DNA from: Haloferax larsenii JCM 13917 | GTDB taxonomy: Archaea; Halobacteriota; Halobacteria; Halobacteriales; Haloferacaceae | DNA length: 64,000 nt | Assembly: GCF_000336955.1 (NCBI RefSeq) | Contig: NZ_AOLI01000019.1 | Location: forward strand, 514,786-578,785 | Direction: 5' to 3' | Shown here: positions 33,088 through 42,080 of the stretch, in pieces | Layout of the letters: each line of letters opens with the position of its first letter | Numbering within the stretch: the first letter of the stretch is position 1 | Translations under genes and position numbers: made by a program | Notes under the pieces: model-generated | Databases searched by the model: none | Told to the model about the DNA's origin: nothing | Seen by the model: only the letters and a program-made list of their open reading frames with translations

Positions 33088-33915
33088 TTAGTCGTCGCCG
33101 AAGTCGGCGAGATGGTTCACGCTTCCCGCGCCCTGACCGACGTCTGCGGGTGCGGCGAGCGCCGATTGCGTGAACTCGATGCCGCGCTCGACGGCGGTTT
33201 CGAGGTCGTCGCCGCGGGCGAGACCGGCCGCGATTGCGCTCGACAGCGTGCATCCGGAGCCGTGCGTCCGGTCGGTATCGACTCGCGGGTTGGTGAACGT
33301 CGTCGTCTCCTCGCGGGTGACGAGCGTGTCGACGACCGTTCCGTCGCCGGTTTCCACGTGGCCGCCCTTCAGGAGGACCGCGTCGGCACCGCGTTCGAAG
33401 AACCAGTCGGCGACCTCGCGGATTGCTTCGGGACTGTCCGGCACGTGGCCGGTGAGTTCTGCGGCCTCGTCTGCGTTCGGCGTCACGAGCGTCGCCTGCG
33501 CGAAGATGTCGTCGTAGGCGTCGATGGCGTCGTCGTCGAGCAATCGGTCACCCGAGGTCGCGACCATCACGGGGTCCACGACGGTGGGAGCGTCGTATTC
33601 GGAGAGGCACTCCGCGACCGTCTCGACTGCCTCGGCCGTGGCGAGCATCCCGAGTTTTATCGCGCCGATGTCGAAGTCGTCGGCGACGGCGTCGAACTGA
33701 GTTCGCACGGTTTCCGTCGGGAGGACGTGGGTGTCGGCGACGCCGCGGGTGTTCTGCGAGGTCACACCGATGATGACCGAACCGCCGTAGACGCCGAGAC
33801 GCGTCATGGTCTTCAGGTCGGCCTGAATCCCCGCACCGCCGCCGGAGTCGGTGGAGGCGATAGTGAGCGCGTACGGCGGGGTTTCGGGCGTCGGCGAGAG
33901 CGTGCCGTCGCTCAT
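33088..33915 (-). CDS. thiD: Hydroxymethylpyrimidine (phosphate) kinase
   Basis: This 275-residue ribokinase-fold enzyme phosphorylates HMP and HMP-P for thiamine synthesis. It shows STDSGGGAGIQADLKTM, ITSQNTRGV-type substrate loop (IGVTSQNTRGVAD), VVDPVMVATSGD and the anion hole DRTHGSGCTLSSA. The C-terminal ThiN domain seen in some archaeal ThiD proteins is absent. Its ATG overlaps the thiM stop (ATGA), so translation is coupled. It is last in the thiE-thiM-thiD operon. Confidence 0.93.
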   Translation of the reverse strand: MSDGTLSPTPETPPYALTIASTDSGGGAGIQADLKTMTRLGVYGGSVIIGVTSQNTRGVADTHVLPTETVRTQFDAVADDFDIGAIKLGMLATAEAVETVAECLSEYDAPTVVDPVMVATSGDRLLDDDAIDAYDDIFAQATLVTPNADEAAELTGHVPDSPEAIREVADWFFERGADAVLLKGGHVETGDGTVVDTLVTREETTTFTNPRVDTDRTHGSGCTLSSAIAAGLARGDDLETAVERGIEFTQSALAAPADVGQGAGSVNHLADFGDD

Positions 33916-34793
33916 GGGTGCACCTCGATTTCGATTCGCTCGGCGCGGTCCGCGAGGTCGGGAAGGGGGTCGTCGGACCGCTCTTTGGCCGTTCCGTTTG
34001 CGAGGCCGGCAACCGCATCGAGGAACGCGACGCGGTAACTCGCCGGGCCGTGATACTCGCCGAAGACGCCGTTTGCGGCCAGTTCGCCAGCCAGCCCGTA
34101 GGCCATCGTCCCCGCCAGCGCGGCTTCGAGCGGGTCGTCGATGGCGGCGGCGAACGTCGCCAGCGTCACGCCGAGCATACACCCGGTTCCGACGACGGTG
34201 CCCATCATCTCGTGGCCCGCGTGGACCTCGTAGGCGACTTCGTCGGTCGCGACGATGTCCGTCTCGCCGGATGCGACGACGACAGACCCCGTTTCGCGGG
34301 CGCACGCGACCGCCGTCGCCGCGATTTCGGCGTACTCGCCGACCGATTCGACACCGCGAACTTCCGCGTCGGCACCGGCGAGCGCGGAGATTTCGCCGTA
34401 GTTGCCGTTGAGTACGTCCACGTCGAGTTCCGTGACGAGTCTGTCGGCGACGCGAGAGCGAGTCGGAGTCGCACCGACGCCGACGGGGTCGACGACGAGC
34501 GGCACGTCGTTCTCGCTCGCGGCGCGGCCCGCGGTCAGCATCGTCTCTTCGCCCGTCTCGCTGACTGTCCCCATGTTCAGGAGACAGCCGCTCGCGATGG
34601 AGACCATGTCGCCGACCTCGCGCTCGTCGTCGGACATGACCGGCAGGCCGCCCCAGTGGAGCGTGATGTTCGCCACGTCGTTGACGGTCACGTCGTTAGT
34701 GACCGAGTTGACGAGGGGTTCGGCCGACGTGACGGCCGAGAGCGCGCGCTGGAGGTCGAAGTCGCGGTCGAGACCGCCCGACGAGTGCGTCAT
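33912..34793 (-). CDS. thiM: Hydroxyethylthiazole kinase
   Basis: This 293-residue ThiM salvages hydroxyethylthiazole by phosphorylation. Motifs include LVNSVTNDVTVNDVANITL, the early PVMSDDEREV active-site loop, VVDPVGVGAT, LNGNYGEISAL and the ATP-site VVGTGCMLG. It overlaps thiE upstream and thiD downstream by ATGA. Together the three enzymes combine HMP-PP and thiazole phosphate into thiamine phosphate. Presence of ThiM signals thiazole salvage beside de novo supply. Confidence 0.93.
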   Translation of the reverse strand: MTHSSGGLDRDFDLQRALSAVTSAEPLVNSVTNDVTVNDVANITLHWGGLPVMSDDEREVGDMVSIASGCLLNMGTVSETGEETMLTAGRAASENDVPLVVDPVGVGATPTRSRVADRLVTELDVDVLNGNYGEISALAGADAEVRGVESVGEYAEIAATAVACARETGSVVVASGETDIVATDEVAYEVHAGHEMMGTVVGTGCMLGVTLATFAAAIDDPLEAALAGTMAYGLAGELAANGVFGEYHGPASYRVAFLDAVAGLANGTAKERSDDPLPDLADRAERIEIEVHP

Positions 34794-35434
34794 CGGCGGT
34801 CCCTCCCGTCTTCGACCGCGGTCGCAAGCTGGCGCGTCGCCGCTTCGGGGTCGTCCGCGCCGGTGATTTCGGTGATGACCGCGACGCCGTCGGCTCCGGC
34901 GGCGACCACGTCAGCCGCGTTCGAGGCAGTGATACCCCCGATGCCGACGATGGGAATCGAGACGGCGTCCGCGACGGCCTCGACGCGCTCGACGCCGATT
35001 TCGTACTCGTCGTCGTCGATGTCTTTCGAGTCGGTGGCGAAGACGGCACCGACGCCGAGGTAGTCGGCACCGGCGTCTTCGGCCGCCAGCGCAGCCTCGA
35101 CCGTCGAGACCGACCGGCCGACGATGGCGTCTCGACCCAACTGGTCACGGGCAGCCGCTATCGGCAGGTCGTCGTCGCCGAGGTGGACGCCGTCGGCACC
35201 GACTGCCGCGGCGATATCGACGCGGTCGTTGACGACGAACGGGACGCCTGCCTCGGCCGTCAGTTCGCGCACGTCGCTGGCGAGGACGTAGCGCTCGCGA
35301 GCAGTCGCGTGCTTCTCGCGAAGTTGCACGAAGTCCACGCCGCCGTCGACCGCGGCCTCGACGACCTCGGTCGTCGACCTGTCGCCCGACAGGTCCGACT
35401 GGGTGACGAGATACGTGTCCATGGAGATATTCAT
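34790..35434 (-). CDS. thiE: Thiamine-phosphate synthase
   Basis: This 214-residue TIM-barrel enzyme condenses HMP-PP with thiazole phosphate. Motifs are VDFVQLREKHATARE, PFVVNDRVDIAAAVGADGVHLGDDDLP, GRSVSTVEAALAAEDAGADYLGVGAVF and VGIGGITASNAADV. It is first in the thi operon; the start is ATG 35434 or the in-frame ATG 35422 (MDTYLVTQ), which cannot be settled here. I see no TPP riboswitch in the 144 bp upstream; haloarchaea often use a ThiR regulator instead. Confidence 0.92.
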   Translation of the reverse strand: MNISMDTYLVTQSDLSGDRSTTEVVEAAVDGGVDFVQLREKHATARERYVLASDVRELTAEAGVPFVVNDRVDIAAAVGADGVHLGDDDLPIAAARDQLGRDAIVGRSVSTVEAALAAEDAGADYLGVGAVFATDSKDIDDDEYEIGVERVEAVADAVSIPIVGIGGITASNAADVVAAGADGVAVITEITGADDPEAATRQLATAVEDGRDRR

Positions 35435-35578
35435 TGGTTGTATCTGTTGGTAGTCGACTGTGGCGGCAAAGTCGTTACCATTCGGCGAATTTCCGAAGCG
35501 GCCGGTTCTCGGCGATTGAGAGGCTGCTATCGGGATTATCTCGGTGGACAGCGAATCGACACGTGGTGAGTGGTGATG

Positions 35579-36178
35579 ATGTCATTCCTCGTTGCATACG
35601 GAACCAAAGAGGGACAGACCGAGAAGATAGCCGAGCGAATCGTCGCAGTGCTCGACGGCCGGGGCCACGAAGCGACCGCGGTCTCAGTCGCGGACGTTCC
35701 GGCGGACCTGTCGGTCGCCGACTTCGACGCGGTGCTCGTCGGGTCGTCCATCCACATGGGCAAACACGGAAAGAAGATACTCCGCTTCGTCAGGGAGCAC
35801 CGCGAGGCAATCGAGACGCGGCCGAACGCGTTCTTCCAAGTGTCGCTGTCGTCGGCGTTCCCGAGCGAGGAGAGCGACGCCCACGTCGCCGAGTACATCG
35901 AGGAGTTCGTCGAGAACACTGGGTGGGAACCCGACCGAATCGGGGCCTTCGGGGGTGCGCTCCGCTACTCGAAATACGGGTTCTTCACGCGGGTGATAAT
36001 GAAGCGCATCACGCGGGAGACCATCGGCGAGACGGACACCTCCCGGGACTACGAGTACACCGACTGGGACGAAGTCGAGACGTTCGCCGCCGACTTCGCC
36101 GCTCTCGTCGAGGCGGGTGACGTGGCGGTCAACGACGACGTGGCGGCTGGTGGCGAGCCCGAAGAAACGTCCGTGTAA
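35579..36178 (+). CDS. Flavodoxin-domain protein (HemG-like)
   Basis: This 199-residue FMN-binding protein resembles the menaquinone-dependent protoporphyrinogen oxidase HemG and related flavodoxins. The N-terminal phosphate-binding loop is YGTKEGQTEKIA, followed by VLVGSSIHMGKHGKKILRFV and AFGGALRYSKYGFFTRVIMKRI, the last two being typical of HemG. Flavin reduction in the cytoplasm, possibly in haem synthesis, is likely. ATG 35579 is preferred over the two upstream ATGs (35570/35576). It is divergent from thiE. Confidence 0.85.
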   Translation: MSFLVAYGTKEGQTEKIAERIVAVLDGRGHEATAVSVADVPADLSVADFDAVLVGSSIHMGKHGKKILRFVREHREAIETRPNAFFQVSLSSAFPSEESDAHVAEYIEEFVENTGWEPDRIGAFGGALRYSKYGFFTRVIMKRITRETIGETDTSRDYEYTDWDEVETFAADFAALVEAGDVAVNDDVAAGGEPEETSV

Positions 36179-36181
36179 AGC

Positions 36182-36994
36182 ATGAAGACCCGCACGCTCG
36201 GTATTTTGGTCGTCGCCGTGCTCGTCGTGGTCGCAGCAGTCGGTGGCGGACTCTGGGCGCTCGGCCGACTCTCGTTTCTCGACTCCTACGGGAGCGAGTA
36301 CTACTACGAAGTCCGCGTCTCGGCGAACGAGCCGATTTCGAACGTGACCATCTTCGCCCCGTTGCCGGTCGTCGACGGCGACTCGCCCGTCGCGGGCGTC
36401 ATCGAGACGCGGGAGTACCTGCTCCCCGAGACGTGGTCGTACGACGTGGTCGAAACGGAGTACGGTCCGATGCTCAGACTCCAAGCCGACGAACTCCCGG
36501 CCGACCCGACGTATCACCGCCCAGTCATCGAAAACGACCGACTCGTCCGGTGGGAGCGAGTCTCGGCCGACGAGTACGACCGAAACGACACCGACGTCGT
36601 CAGAATCGACCACGATGCAATCGAGTTGACCGCCGACCGGACGGTGAACCGCTCCATCGAAACGCGGGCCCCCGAAGGGACGGAACCGCTGTTCGAACCG
36701 CGGTCGAACGTGACCGCAGTTCCCTGTGAGTGGCCCCACGAGGACGACGACGTGCGGTGTTACAGCTACGACACGCGGATATTCGTCTCGTACGACGGCC
36801 CGGAGACGACCGAACTGTCCGTGACCGTCGAACTCCGCGGCACCAACTCGTGGTGGGTCGGCGGATGGAACTACAACGAGTACACCGACCGCGTGTACGT
36901 CTACGACCTGCCGGCCGACCAGCGCGGATGGGTCGTCGTCGGGGGGGCCGCCGAGACTGGTGTCGGGAACTATCCCCGAAATCCGCCACAGTGA
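36182..36994 (+). CDS. Membrane-anchored extracellular protein of unknown function
   Basis: This 270-residue protein has an N-terminal anchor at about residues 5-29 and an otherwise hydrophilic extracellular domain rich in Trp and Tyr. N-glycosylation sequons are visible (NVT, NDT, NRS), and the two cysteines in PCEWPHEDDDVRCYSYD could form a disulfide. The end (WWVGGWNYNEYTDRVYVYDLP) is beta-rich. It starts 3 bp after the flavodoxin stop, so co-transcription is very likely. The family is not recognised. Confidence 0.75.
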   Translation: MKTRTLGILVVAVLVVVAAVGGGLWALGRLSFLDSYGSEYYYEVRVSANEPISNVTIFAPLPVVDGDSPVAGVIETREYLLPETWSYDVVETEYGPMLRLQADELPADPTYHRPVIENDRLVRWERVSADEYDRNDTDVVRIDHDAIELTADRTVNRSIETRAPEGTEPLFEPRSNVTAVPCEWPHEDDDVRCYSYDTRIFVSYDGPETTELSVTVELRGTNSWWVGGWNYNEYTDRVYVYDLPADQRGWVVVGGAAETGVGNYPRNPPQ

Positions 36995-37119
36995 GTCCTC
37001 TCGACCACCGTATTACCTCAACCACTGCATCACGTTCCAGCAACCGTGACAGTCGCCGAGTCCGGCAAATGTGACGGCCTGCACACACACTTTTCACTTT
37101 TACATGATTATACATGATA

Positions 37120-40100
37120 ATGGCTGACGACGACCAGACGCGGGCGACTCGACCACCCGCGACGACAGACAGCCGCGACCTGAGTGACCTGCAGGCGTTT
37201 CAGGAGTCGCAGGCCTACGACGTAGCGGACGTGGCCGAGTACGCCGCGCTGGCAGCAGCCCTGCGTGAGGTCGTCGCTGGTGAGGTCCGATTCGACGAGT
37301 ACACGCAGGTGTTGTACGCGACCGACGGGTCGATTTACGGGGCGCGACCGGCGGGCGTCGTCATCCCGAAGACTGTCGCGGACGTTCGTGCAGCGGTCGA
37401 AACGGCCGCCGAGCACGACGTGCCGATTCTTCCGCGCGGTGCCGGGTCGTCGCTCGCCGGGCAGTCTGTCGGTCCCGGGTGTGTCGTCCTCGACTTCTCG
37501 AAGTATATGGACGACATCGTCGTGGTCGACCCCGAGAACCGCCGGGCGACGGTCCAACCCGGCGTGGTGCAAGACGACCTCGACGACCACCTCGCGCAGT
37601 TCGGCCTCCAGTTCGCGCCCGACCCGGCGTCGTCGAATCGGGCGACACTCGGCGGCGGCATCGGCAACAACTCGACCGGCGCGCACTCGGTTCGGTACGG
37701 TATCACCGACGCCTACACCGAGGAGTTGCGCGTCGTCCTCGCCGACGGGTCGGAGATTCACACCCGCGACGTCGTCCTCGACAGCGACGAATGGGACGAC
37801 ATCGTCTCGAAAGACGACCGCGAGGCCGAGATTTACCGGACTGTCCGGGCGCTGGTCGAAGACAACGAAGCCGAAATCGAGCGCCGGTATCCCGAACTCA
37901 AACGCTGCGTGTCGGGCTACAACCTCCACAAAGTCGTCTTCGAGAACGACGACGGCGAGCGCGTCATCAACCTCTCGAAACTGTTCGTCGGTGCCGAGGG
38001 GACACTCGGTGTCGTCGTCGAAGCGACCGTCTCGCTTGTGACCGTCCCCGAAGACACCGCGCTCGTCCTCTACGCCTACGACGACCTCGTCGATGCGATG
38101 GCCGCGGTTCCCGACGCCCTCGACTTCGACGCCAGCGCGGTCGAACTCATGGACGACGAGGTGTTTCGGATGGCCCGCGAATCCAGCGAGTACGCGCAGT
38201 ACGTCGAGCAGATTCCGGACGGGACCGCCGCGACGCTGATGCTGGAGTTCGACTCCGAGTTGCACGACGACTTCGAGGCGACGATTCGGCGGGCGAACGA
38301 GCACTTCCTCGAATCGGGCGACGCCCACGCCGATGGGGACGGCGGCGGCACCGCCTTCGACGCCATCGAAGCCTACTCCGACGAGGCGCAGGGTGACATC
38401 TGGAAGCTCCGAAAGGCGGCGATTCCGCTTCTCATGTCGCTTCCGGGCGACCCGAAGCCCTACCCGTTCATCGAGGACGCGAGCGTGCCGCCCGAGGAAC
38501 TCGCCGAGTACGTCCAGTCGTTCGAGGCGGTGCTGGCCGACCACGACACGTCGGCCGCCTACTTCGCCCACGCTGGGGTCGGCACGCTCCACATTCGACC
38601 CATCCTGAACCTGAAAGACGCCGACGGCATCGAGACGATGCACTCGATTACCGACGACGTGACCGACCTCGTATTGGAACACCACGGCGCGTTCTCGGGC
38701 GAGCACGGCGACGGACTCGCGCGAACCGAGTGGAACCCGAAGATGTACGGCCCGGACCTCTGGGAGGCGTTCAAGGACCTCAAGTCCGTGTTCGACCCCG
38801 AGTGGCGAATGAATCCGGGAAAGGTCGTCTACCGCGACGACGACCCGACCGATATGCGCGAGCACCTTCGGTACGGCCCGGAGTACTCGTCGCTCGAACC
38901 CACCACGGCACTCGACTTCGACGACGAAGGCGGATTTTCGCACCTCGTCGAACTGTGCAACGGGTGTGGGACCTGCCGACAGACTGGGTCCGAGACGATG
39001 TGTCCAACCTACCGCGCTTCGCGGGACGAGATGGAGACGACCCGCGGCCGGGCGAACATGCTTCGTGCGGCCATCAGCGGCGACCTGCCAGAGTCGGAGC
39101 TGTACGCCGAGCGATTCCAAAAAGAGGTTCTCGACCTCTGTATCGGGTGTAAGGGCTGCAAAAACGACTGTCCGACCGGCGTGGACCTCGCCAAGTTGAA
39201 AGCCGAGGTCAAACACCAGTACCACGCCGAAGAGGGGTCGTCGGTCAGAGAGCGACTCTTCGCGCAAATCGACGCCGCGGCGAAGTTGGGGAGCAAACTC
39301 GCACCGGTCTCGAACTGGCTCACAGCGATTCCCGGAGCGCGGACCGTGATGGACCGCTATTTCGGCATCGCTGCCGACAGGAGTCTTCCGACGTTCACCC
39401 GGAACACGCTCGAACGCTGGGTGAACGGCCGACGGTCCGCGGTCTCCCCGTCCGAGGCGACTCACCGGGTGCTCCTGTTCCCGGATACGTACACGAACTA
39501 CGTGTCTCCCGAAGTCGGGAAGGCCGCAGTTCGAACCCTCGAAGCGGCGGGCGTCCACGTCACACTCGCCGAAAACGTCGCTCCGAGCGGTCGAGCAGCC
39601 TTCTCCGGCGGCTTCCTCGACGTGGCTCGCCAGCGGGCACATCACAACGTCCGGCGATTGCGGCCATTCGTCGAAGACGGCTGGTCGGTCGTGTTCACCG
39701 AGCCGTCCGACGCGGTGATGTTCCAAGACGAGTACGCCGACCTGCTCGACGGACAGGCCGCATTGGACGTCGGCGCGGCCGCCTACGGCATCATGGAGTT
39801 CGTCGACGTGTTCCGACTCGACGAACAACTCGACGTTCGAGGACGAGAGGGGAGTTCGGCCGCGGCCCCGCAAGCCGCGGCAGACGGCGGCCGCAACTCA
39901 CCCGAGTCACTGACATACCACGGCCACTGCAACCAGAAGGCGCTCAACAAGGACCACCACGCAGTCGGCGTGCTCCGGCGCGTCGGCTACGACGTGGACC
40001 CACTCGATTCGGGGTGCTGCGGGATGGCCGGGAGCTTCGGCTACGAGTCCGAACACTACGACCTCTCGAAAGCCATCGGCCGAATTCTGTTCGAGCAGGT

Positions 40101-40230
40101 GGACGAGAGCAGCGGAGACACCGTGGTCGCGCCGGGGGCGTCGTGCCGGACGCAACTCACAGACCGAAACGAGGCCGCACACCGGCCACCGCACCCGATT
40201 GAGAAGGTCGCCGAGTTGCTTCGGGAGTGA
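37120..40230 (+). CDS. FAD-linked oxidase fused to an iron-sulfur module (D-2-hydroxyacid dehydrogenase)
   Basis: This 1036-residue protein merges a GlcD/Dld-type FAD domain with a GlcF-type iron-sulfur domain. The FAD loop PRGAGSSLAGQSVG is at 105-118, followed by NRATLGGGIGNNSTGAHSV and the GEHGDGLARTEWN ending. Two ferredoxin-like clusters lie near 611 (CNGCGTCRQTG then MCP) and 674 (CIGCKGCKNDCP), and a cysteine-rich-domain CCG motif lies at about 965 (SGCCGMAGSFGYE). Family members oxidise D-lactate, glycolate or D-2-hydroxyglutarate and feed electrons to quinone. An aminotransferase gene lies 115 bp downstream on the same strand, pointing to glycolate-to-glyoxylate chemistry. ATG 37120 or 37114 is the start. 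Confidence 0.88.
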   Translation: MADDDQTRATRPPATTDSRDLSDLQAFQESQAYDVADVAEYAALAAALREVVAGEVRFDEYTQVLYATDGSIYGARPAGVVIPKTVADVRAAVETAAEHDVPILPRGAGSSLAGQSVGPGCVVLDFSKYMDDIVVVDPENRRATVQPGVVQDDLDDHLAQFGLQFAPDPASSNRATLGGGIGNNSTGAHSVRYGITDAYTEELRVVLADGSEIHTRDVVLDSDEWDDIVSKDDREAEIYRTVRALVEDNEAEIERRYPELKRCVSGYNLHKVVFENDDGERVINLSKLFVGAEGTLGVVVEATVSLVTVPEDTALVLYAYDDLVDAMAAVPDALDFDASAVELMDDEVFRMARESSEYAQYVEQIPDGTAATLMLEFDSELHDDFEATIRRANEHFLESGDAHADGDGGGTAFDAIEAYSDEAQGDIWKLRKAAIPLLMSLPGDPKPYPFIEDASVPPEELAEYVQSFEAVLADHDTSAAYFAHAGVGTLHIRPILNLKDADGIETMHSITDDVTDLVLEHHGAFSGEHGDGLARTEWNPKMYGPDLWEAFKDLKSVFDPEWRMNPGKVVYRDDDPTDMREHLRYGPEYSSLEPTTALDFDDEGGFSHLVELCNGCGTCRQTGSETMCPTYRASRDEMETTRGRANMLRAAISGDLPESELYAERFQKEVLDLCIGCKGCKNDCPTGVDLAKLKAEVKHQYHAEEGSSVRERLFAQIDAAAKLGSKLAPVSNWLTAIPGARTVMDRYFGIAADRSLPTFTRNTLERWVNGRRSAVSPSEATHRVLLFPDTYTNYVSPEVGKAAVRTLEAAGVHVTLAENVAPSGRAAFSGGFLDVARQRAHHNVRRLRPFVEDGWSVVFTEPSDAVMFQDEYADLLDGQAALDVGAAAYGIMEFVDVFRLDEQLDVRGREGSSAAAPQAAADGGRNSPESLTYHGHCNQKALNKDHHAVGVLRRVGYDVDPLDSGCCGMAGSFGYESEHYDLSKAIGRILFEQVDESSGDTVVAPGASCRTQLTDRNEAAHRPPHPIEKVAELLRE

Positions 40231-40345
40231 GCTACGACCGGGCTGGGCGGTACAGTCAGGGGCGTTCAGCGACTCGACACCGAAGCCGGGTGCCGGTTCC
40301 GCAAACACACCTTTTACACTACGGTGGGGCATCACAGCACACACC

Positions 40346-41530
40346 ATGTCAGATGCACCCGATGTCGGCGAACTCAATCCGCCGAATCGAACGCTGATGG
40401 GGCCGGGTCCGAGCGACGTTCACCCGCGGGTCCTCCGCGCGATGTCAACACCGCTCGTCGGGCACCTCGACCCCTCGTTCATCGAAATTATGGACGAAGT
40501 ACAGGAACTCATGCGCTACACGTTCCGGACCGACAACCAGTGGACGATTCCCGTCTCGGGCACCGGGTCGGCGTCGATGGAGGCGGCCATCGGCAACCTC
40601 GTCGAACCGGGTGACACCGTCCTCGTGCCGACGAACGGCTATTTCGGCGGTCGCATGGAGTCGATGGCCGAACGCGCCGGTGGGAGCGTCGTCCACGTCG
40701 ACGCCCCGTGGGGCAAGCCGCTCGACCCCGCCGACGTACAGGACGCGTTCGACGAACACCAACCGGACGTGTTCGGGTTCGTCCACGCCGAGACCTCGAC
40801 CGGCGTGAAGCAACCGAACGTCCCCGAACTGACGAGCATCGCCCACGACCACGACGCCTACGTCGTCGCCGACTGCGTGACCTCTCTGGGCGGCGTCGAA
40901 CTCGAAGTCGACGACTGGGGCATCGACGTGGCCTACTCCGGGCCGCAGAAGTGCCTCTCCTGTCCGCCGGGTGCGAGTCCGCTGACGCTCACCGACCGCG
41001 CGATGGACAAGGTGCTCTCACGTGAGGAAGCACCCCGGTCGTGGTATCTCGACCTCTCGCTTCTCGAAGGCTACTGGGGCGATGACCGCTCGTACCACCA
41101 CACCGCACCTATCACCAACGTCTACGCGATTCGGGAGGCGCTCCGCCTCGTCGCCGAGGAAGGCATCGAAGATAGGTGGGAGCGCCACCGCCGCGTCGCT
41201 GGCGCGCTCAAAGCCGGTGTCGAAGCGATGGGTCTCGGCCTCAACCCCGAAGACGACTACTGGCTGCCGAGCCTCAACGCGGTGCTCGTCCCCGACGGCG
41301 TCGATGCCGGCGCGGCAATCGACTACGTCCTCGACCACTACGACCTCGAAATCGCGGGCGGCCTCGGCGCGCTCGCGGGCGACATCTTCCGTATCGGGTG
41401 TATGGGCTACTCCGCACAGCCCGAGAACGTCGCGTTCCTCATGACTGCACTGGGTGAGGCGCTGGAGGCGCAGGATGCAGACGTTGACGTGGACGCCGGA
41501 TTCGCGGCGATGCGAGAGCGACTGCACTAG
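40346..41530 (+). CDS. Alanine-glyoxylate / serine-pyruvate aminotransferase family
   Basis: This 394-residue class V PLP aminotransferase has MGPGPSDVHPRVLRAM, IPVSGTGSASMEAAI, FVHAETSTGVKQP, the Asp in VVADCVTSLGGVE and Schiff-base Lys202 in YSGPQKCLSCPPG. These match the alanine-glyoxylate class more closely than the gene at 8076-9188. ATG 40346 has a TATA-like TTTTACA at 40312-40318 about 28-34 nt upstream, consistent with a leaderless transcript. Next to the FAD/Fe-S dehydrogenase, it would convert glyoxylate to glycine. Confidence 0.9.
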   Translation: MSDAPDVGELNPPNRTLMGPGPSDVHPRVLRAMSTPLVGHLDPSFIEIMDEVQELMRYTFRTDNQWTIPVSGTGSASMEAAIGNLVEPGDTVLVPTNGYFGGRMESMAERAGGSVVHVDAPWGKPLDPADVQDAFDEHQPDVFGFVHAETSTGVKQPNVPELTSIAHDHDAYVVADCVTSLGGVELEVDDWGIDVAYSGPQKCLSCPPGASPLTLTDRAMDKVLSREEAPRSWYLDLSLLEGYWGDDRSYHHTAPITNVYAIREALRLVAEEGIEDRWERHRRVAGALKAGVEAMGLGLNPEDDYWLPSLNAVLVPDGVDAGAAIDYVLDHYDLEIAGGLGALAGDIFRIGCMGYSAQPENVAFLMTALGEALEAQDADVDVDAGFAAMRERLH

Positions 41531-41544
41531 GTGGGTATCCACCC
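41530..41544 (+). terminator. Short hairpin after the aminotransferase
   Basis: GGTGGGTATCCACCC directly follows the stop codon: stem GGTGG/CCACC with a 4-base loop. No U-run follows, so it may stabilise the 3' end rather than terminate. Confidence 0.3.
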
Positions 41545-41689
41545 AATCCTGCTCTTCGACCGCGAAAGTGGCGTCAGCTCGGCGATAATCGGCGTTGATT
41601 CGCGGTGACAGTCAGGCGAACCAGAGTAAATCGGCCGGGGCAGTTTCACCCCTTCATGGTGGTTGACCCCGCAGTTGTCATCGCCGAAC

Positions 41690-41974
41690 ATGAACCGACA
41701 CGCTATCATCGGCGTCGTGCTCGCAGTCCTCCTCTCGACTGCGGGTGTCGCCGCCGCAACCCCCGGAAACGCCCCCGTAGAACCGAACGCCGACGAGTCC
41801 GGTGTCGCTGGCGCACAGGGACCGCCGAGTGAGTTGCCGGGACCGGTTCCGGACTTCGTCTCTGACATCCACAGCGCGATTACCGACTTCCTCAACGGCA
41901 TGCTTGACGGTGCGCTCGGCCCCGTAGTCAGTGACGCGACCGAAGACACCGTCTCAGAGACCGGCGATGCGTGA
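41690..41974 (+). CDS. Small secreted protein
   Basis: This 94-residue protein has a Sec-type signal peptide (basic MNRH, hydrophobic AIIGVVLAVLLSTAGVAAA) with likely cleavage after AAA. The mature part is acidic and proline-rich (GPPSELPGPVPDF) with a C-terminal amphipathic segment (DIHSAITDFLNGMLDGALGPV). Function is unknown. The IS element inserted 47 bp downstream now separates it from a secreted-protein gene that was once directly next to it. Confidence 0.72.
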   Translation: MNRHAIIGVVLAVLLSTAGVAAATPGNAPVEPNADESGVAGAQGPPSELPGPVPDFVSDIHSAITDFLNGMLDGALGPVVSDATEDTVSETGDA

Positions 41975-42080
41975 TACGCATCGGCCCAAGCATACATCCC
42001 GAACTAGCCCGAGCAAACTACCTAGCCCGGCTCTGTTGAAATCCTCGGGGAGTTACAAATTCGACCGGTAGTCTGACCGG

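Noticed and set aside
35435-35578. TPP riboswitch upstream of thiE
   Set aside because: No recognisable thi-box core or paired helices could be found in the 144-bp gap.
37108-39873. Very long minus-strand open frame (921 codons) opposite the FAD/Fe-S dehydrogenase
   Set aside because: It is an antisense shadow caused by high GC and codon bias. The plus strand has clear FAD and iron-sulfur motifs throughout.
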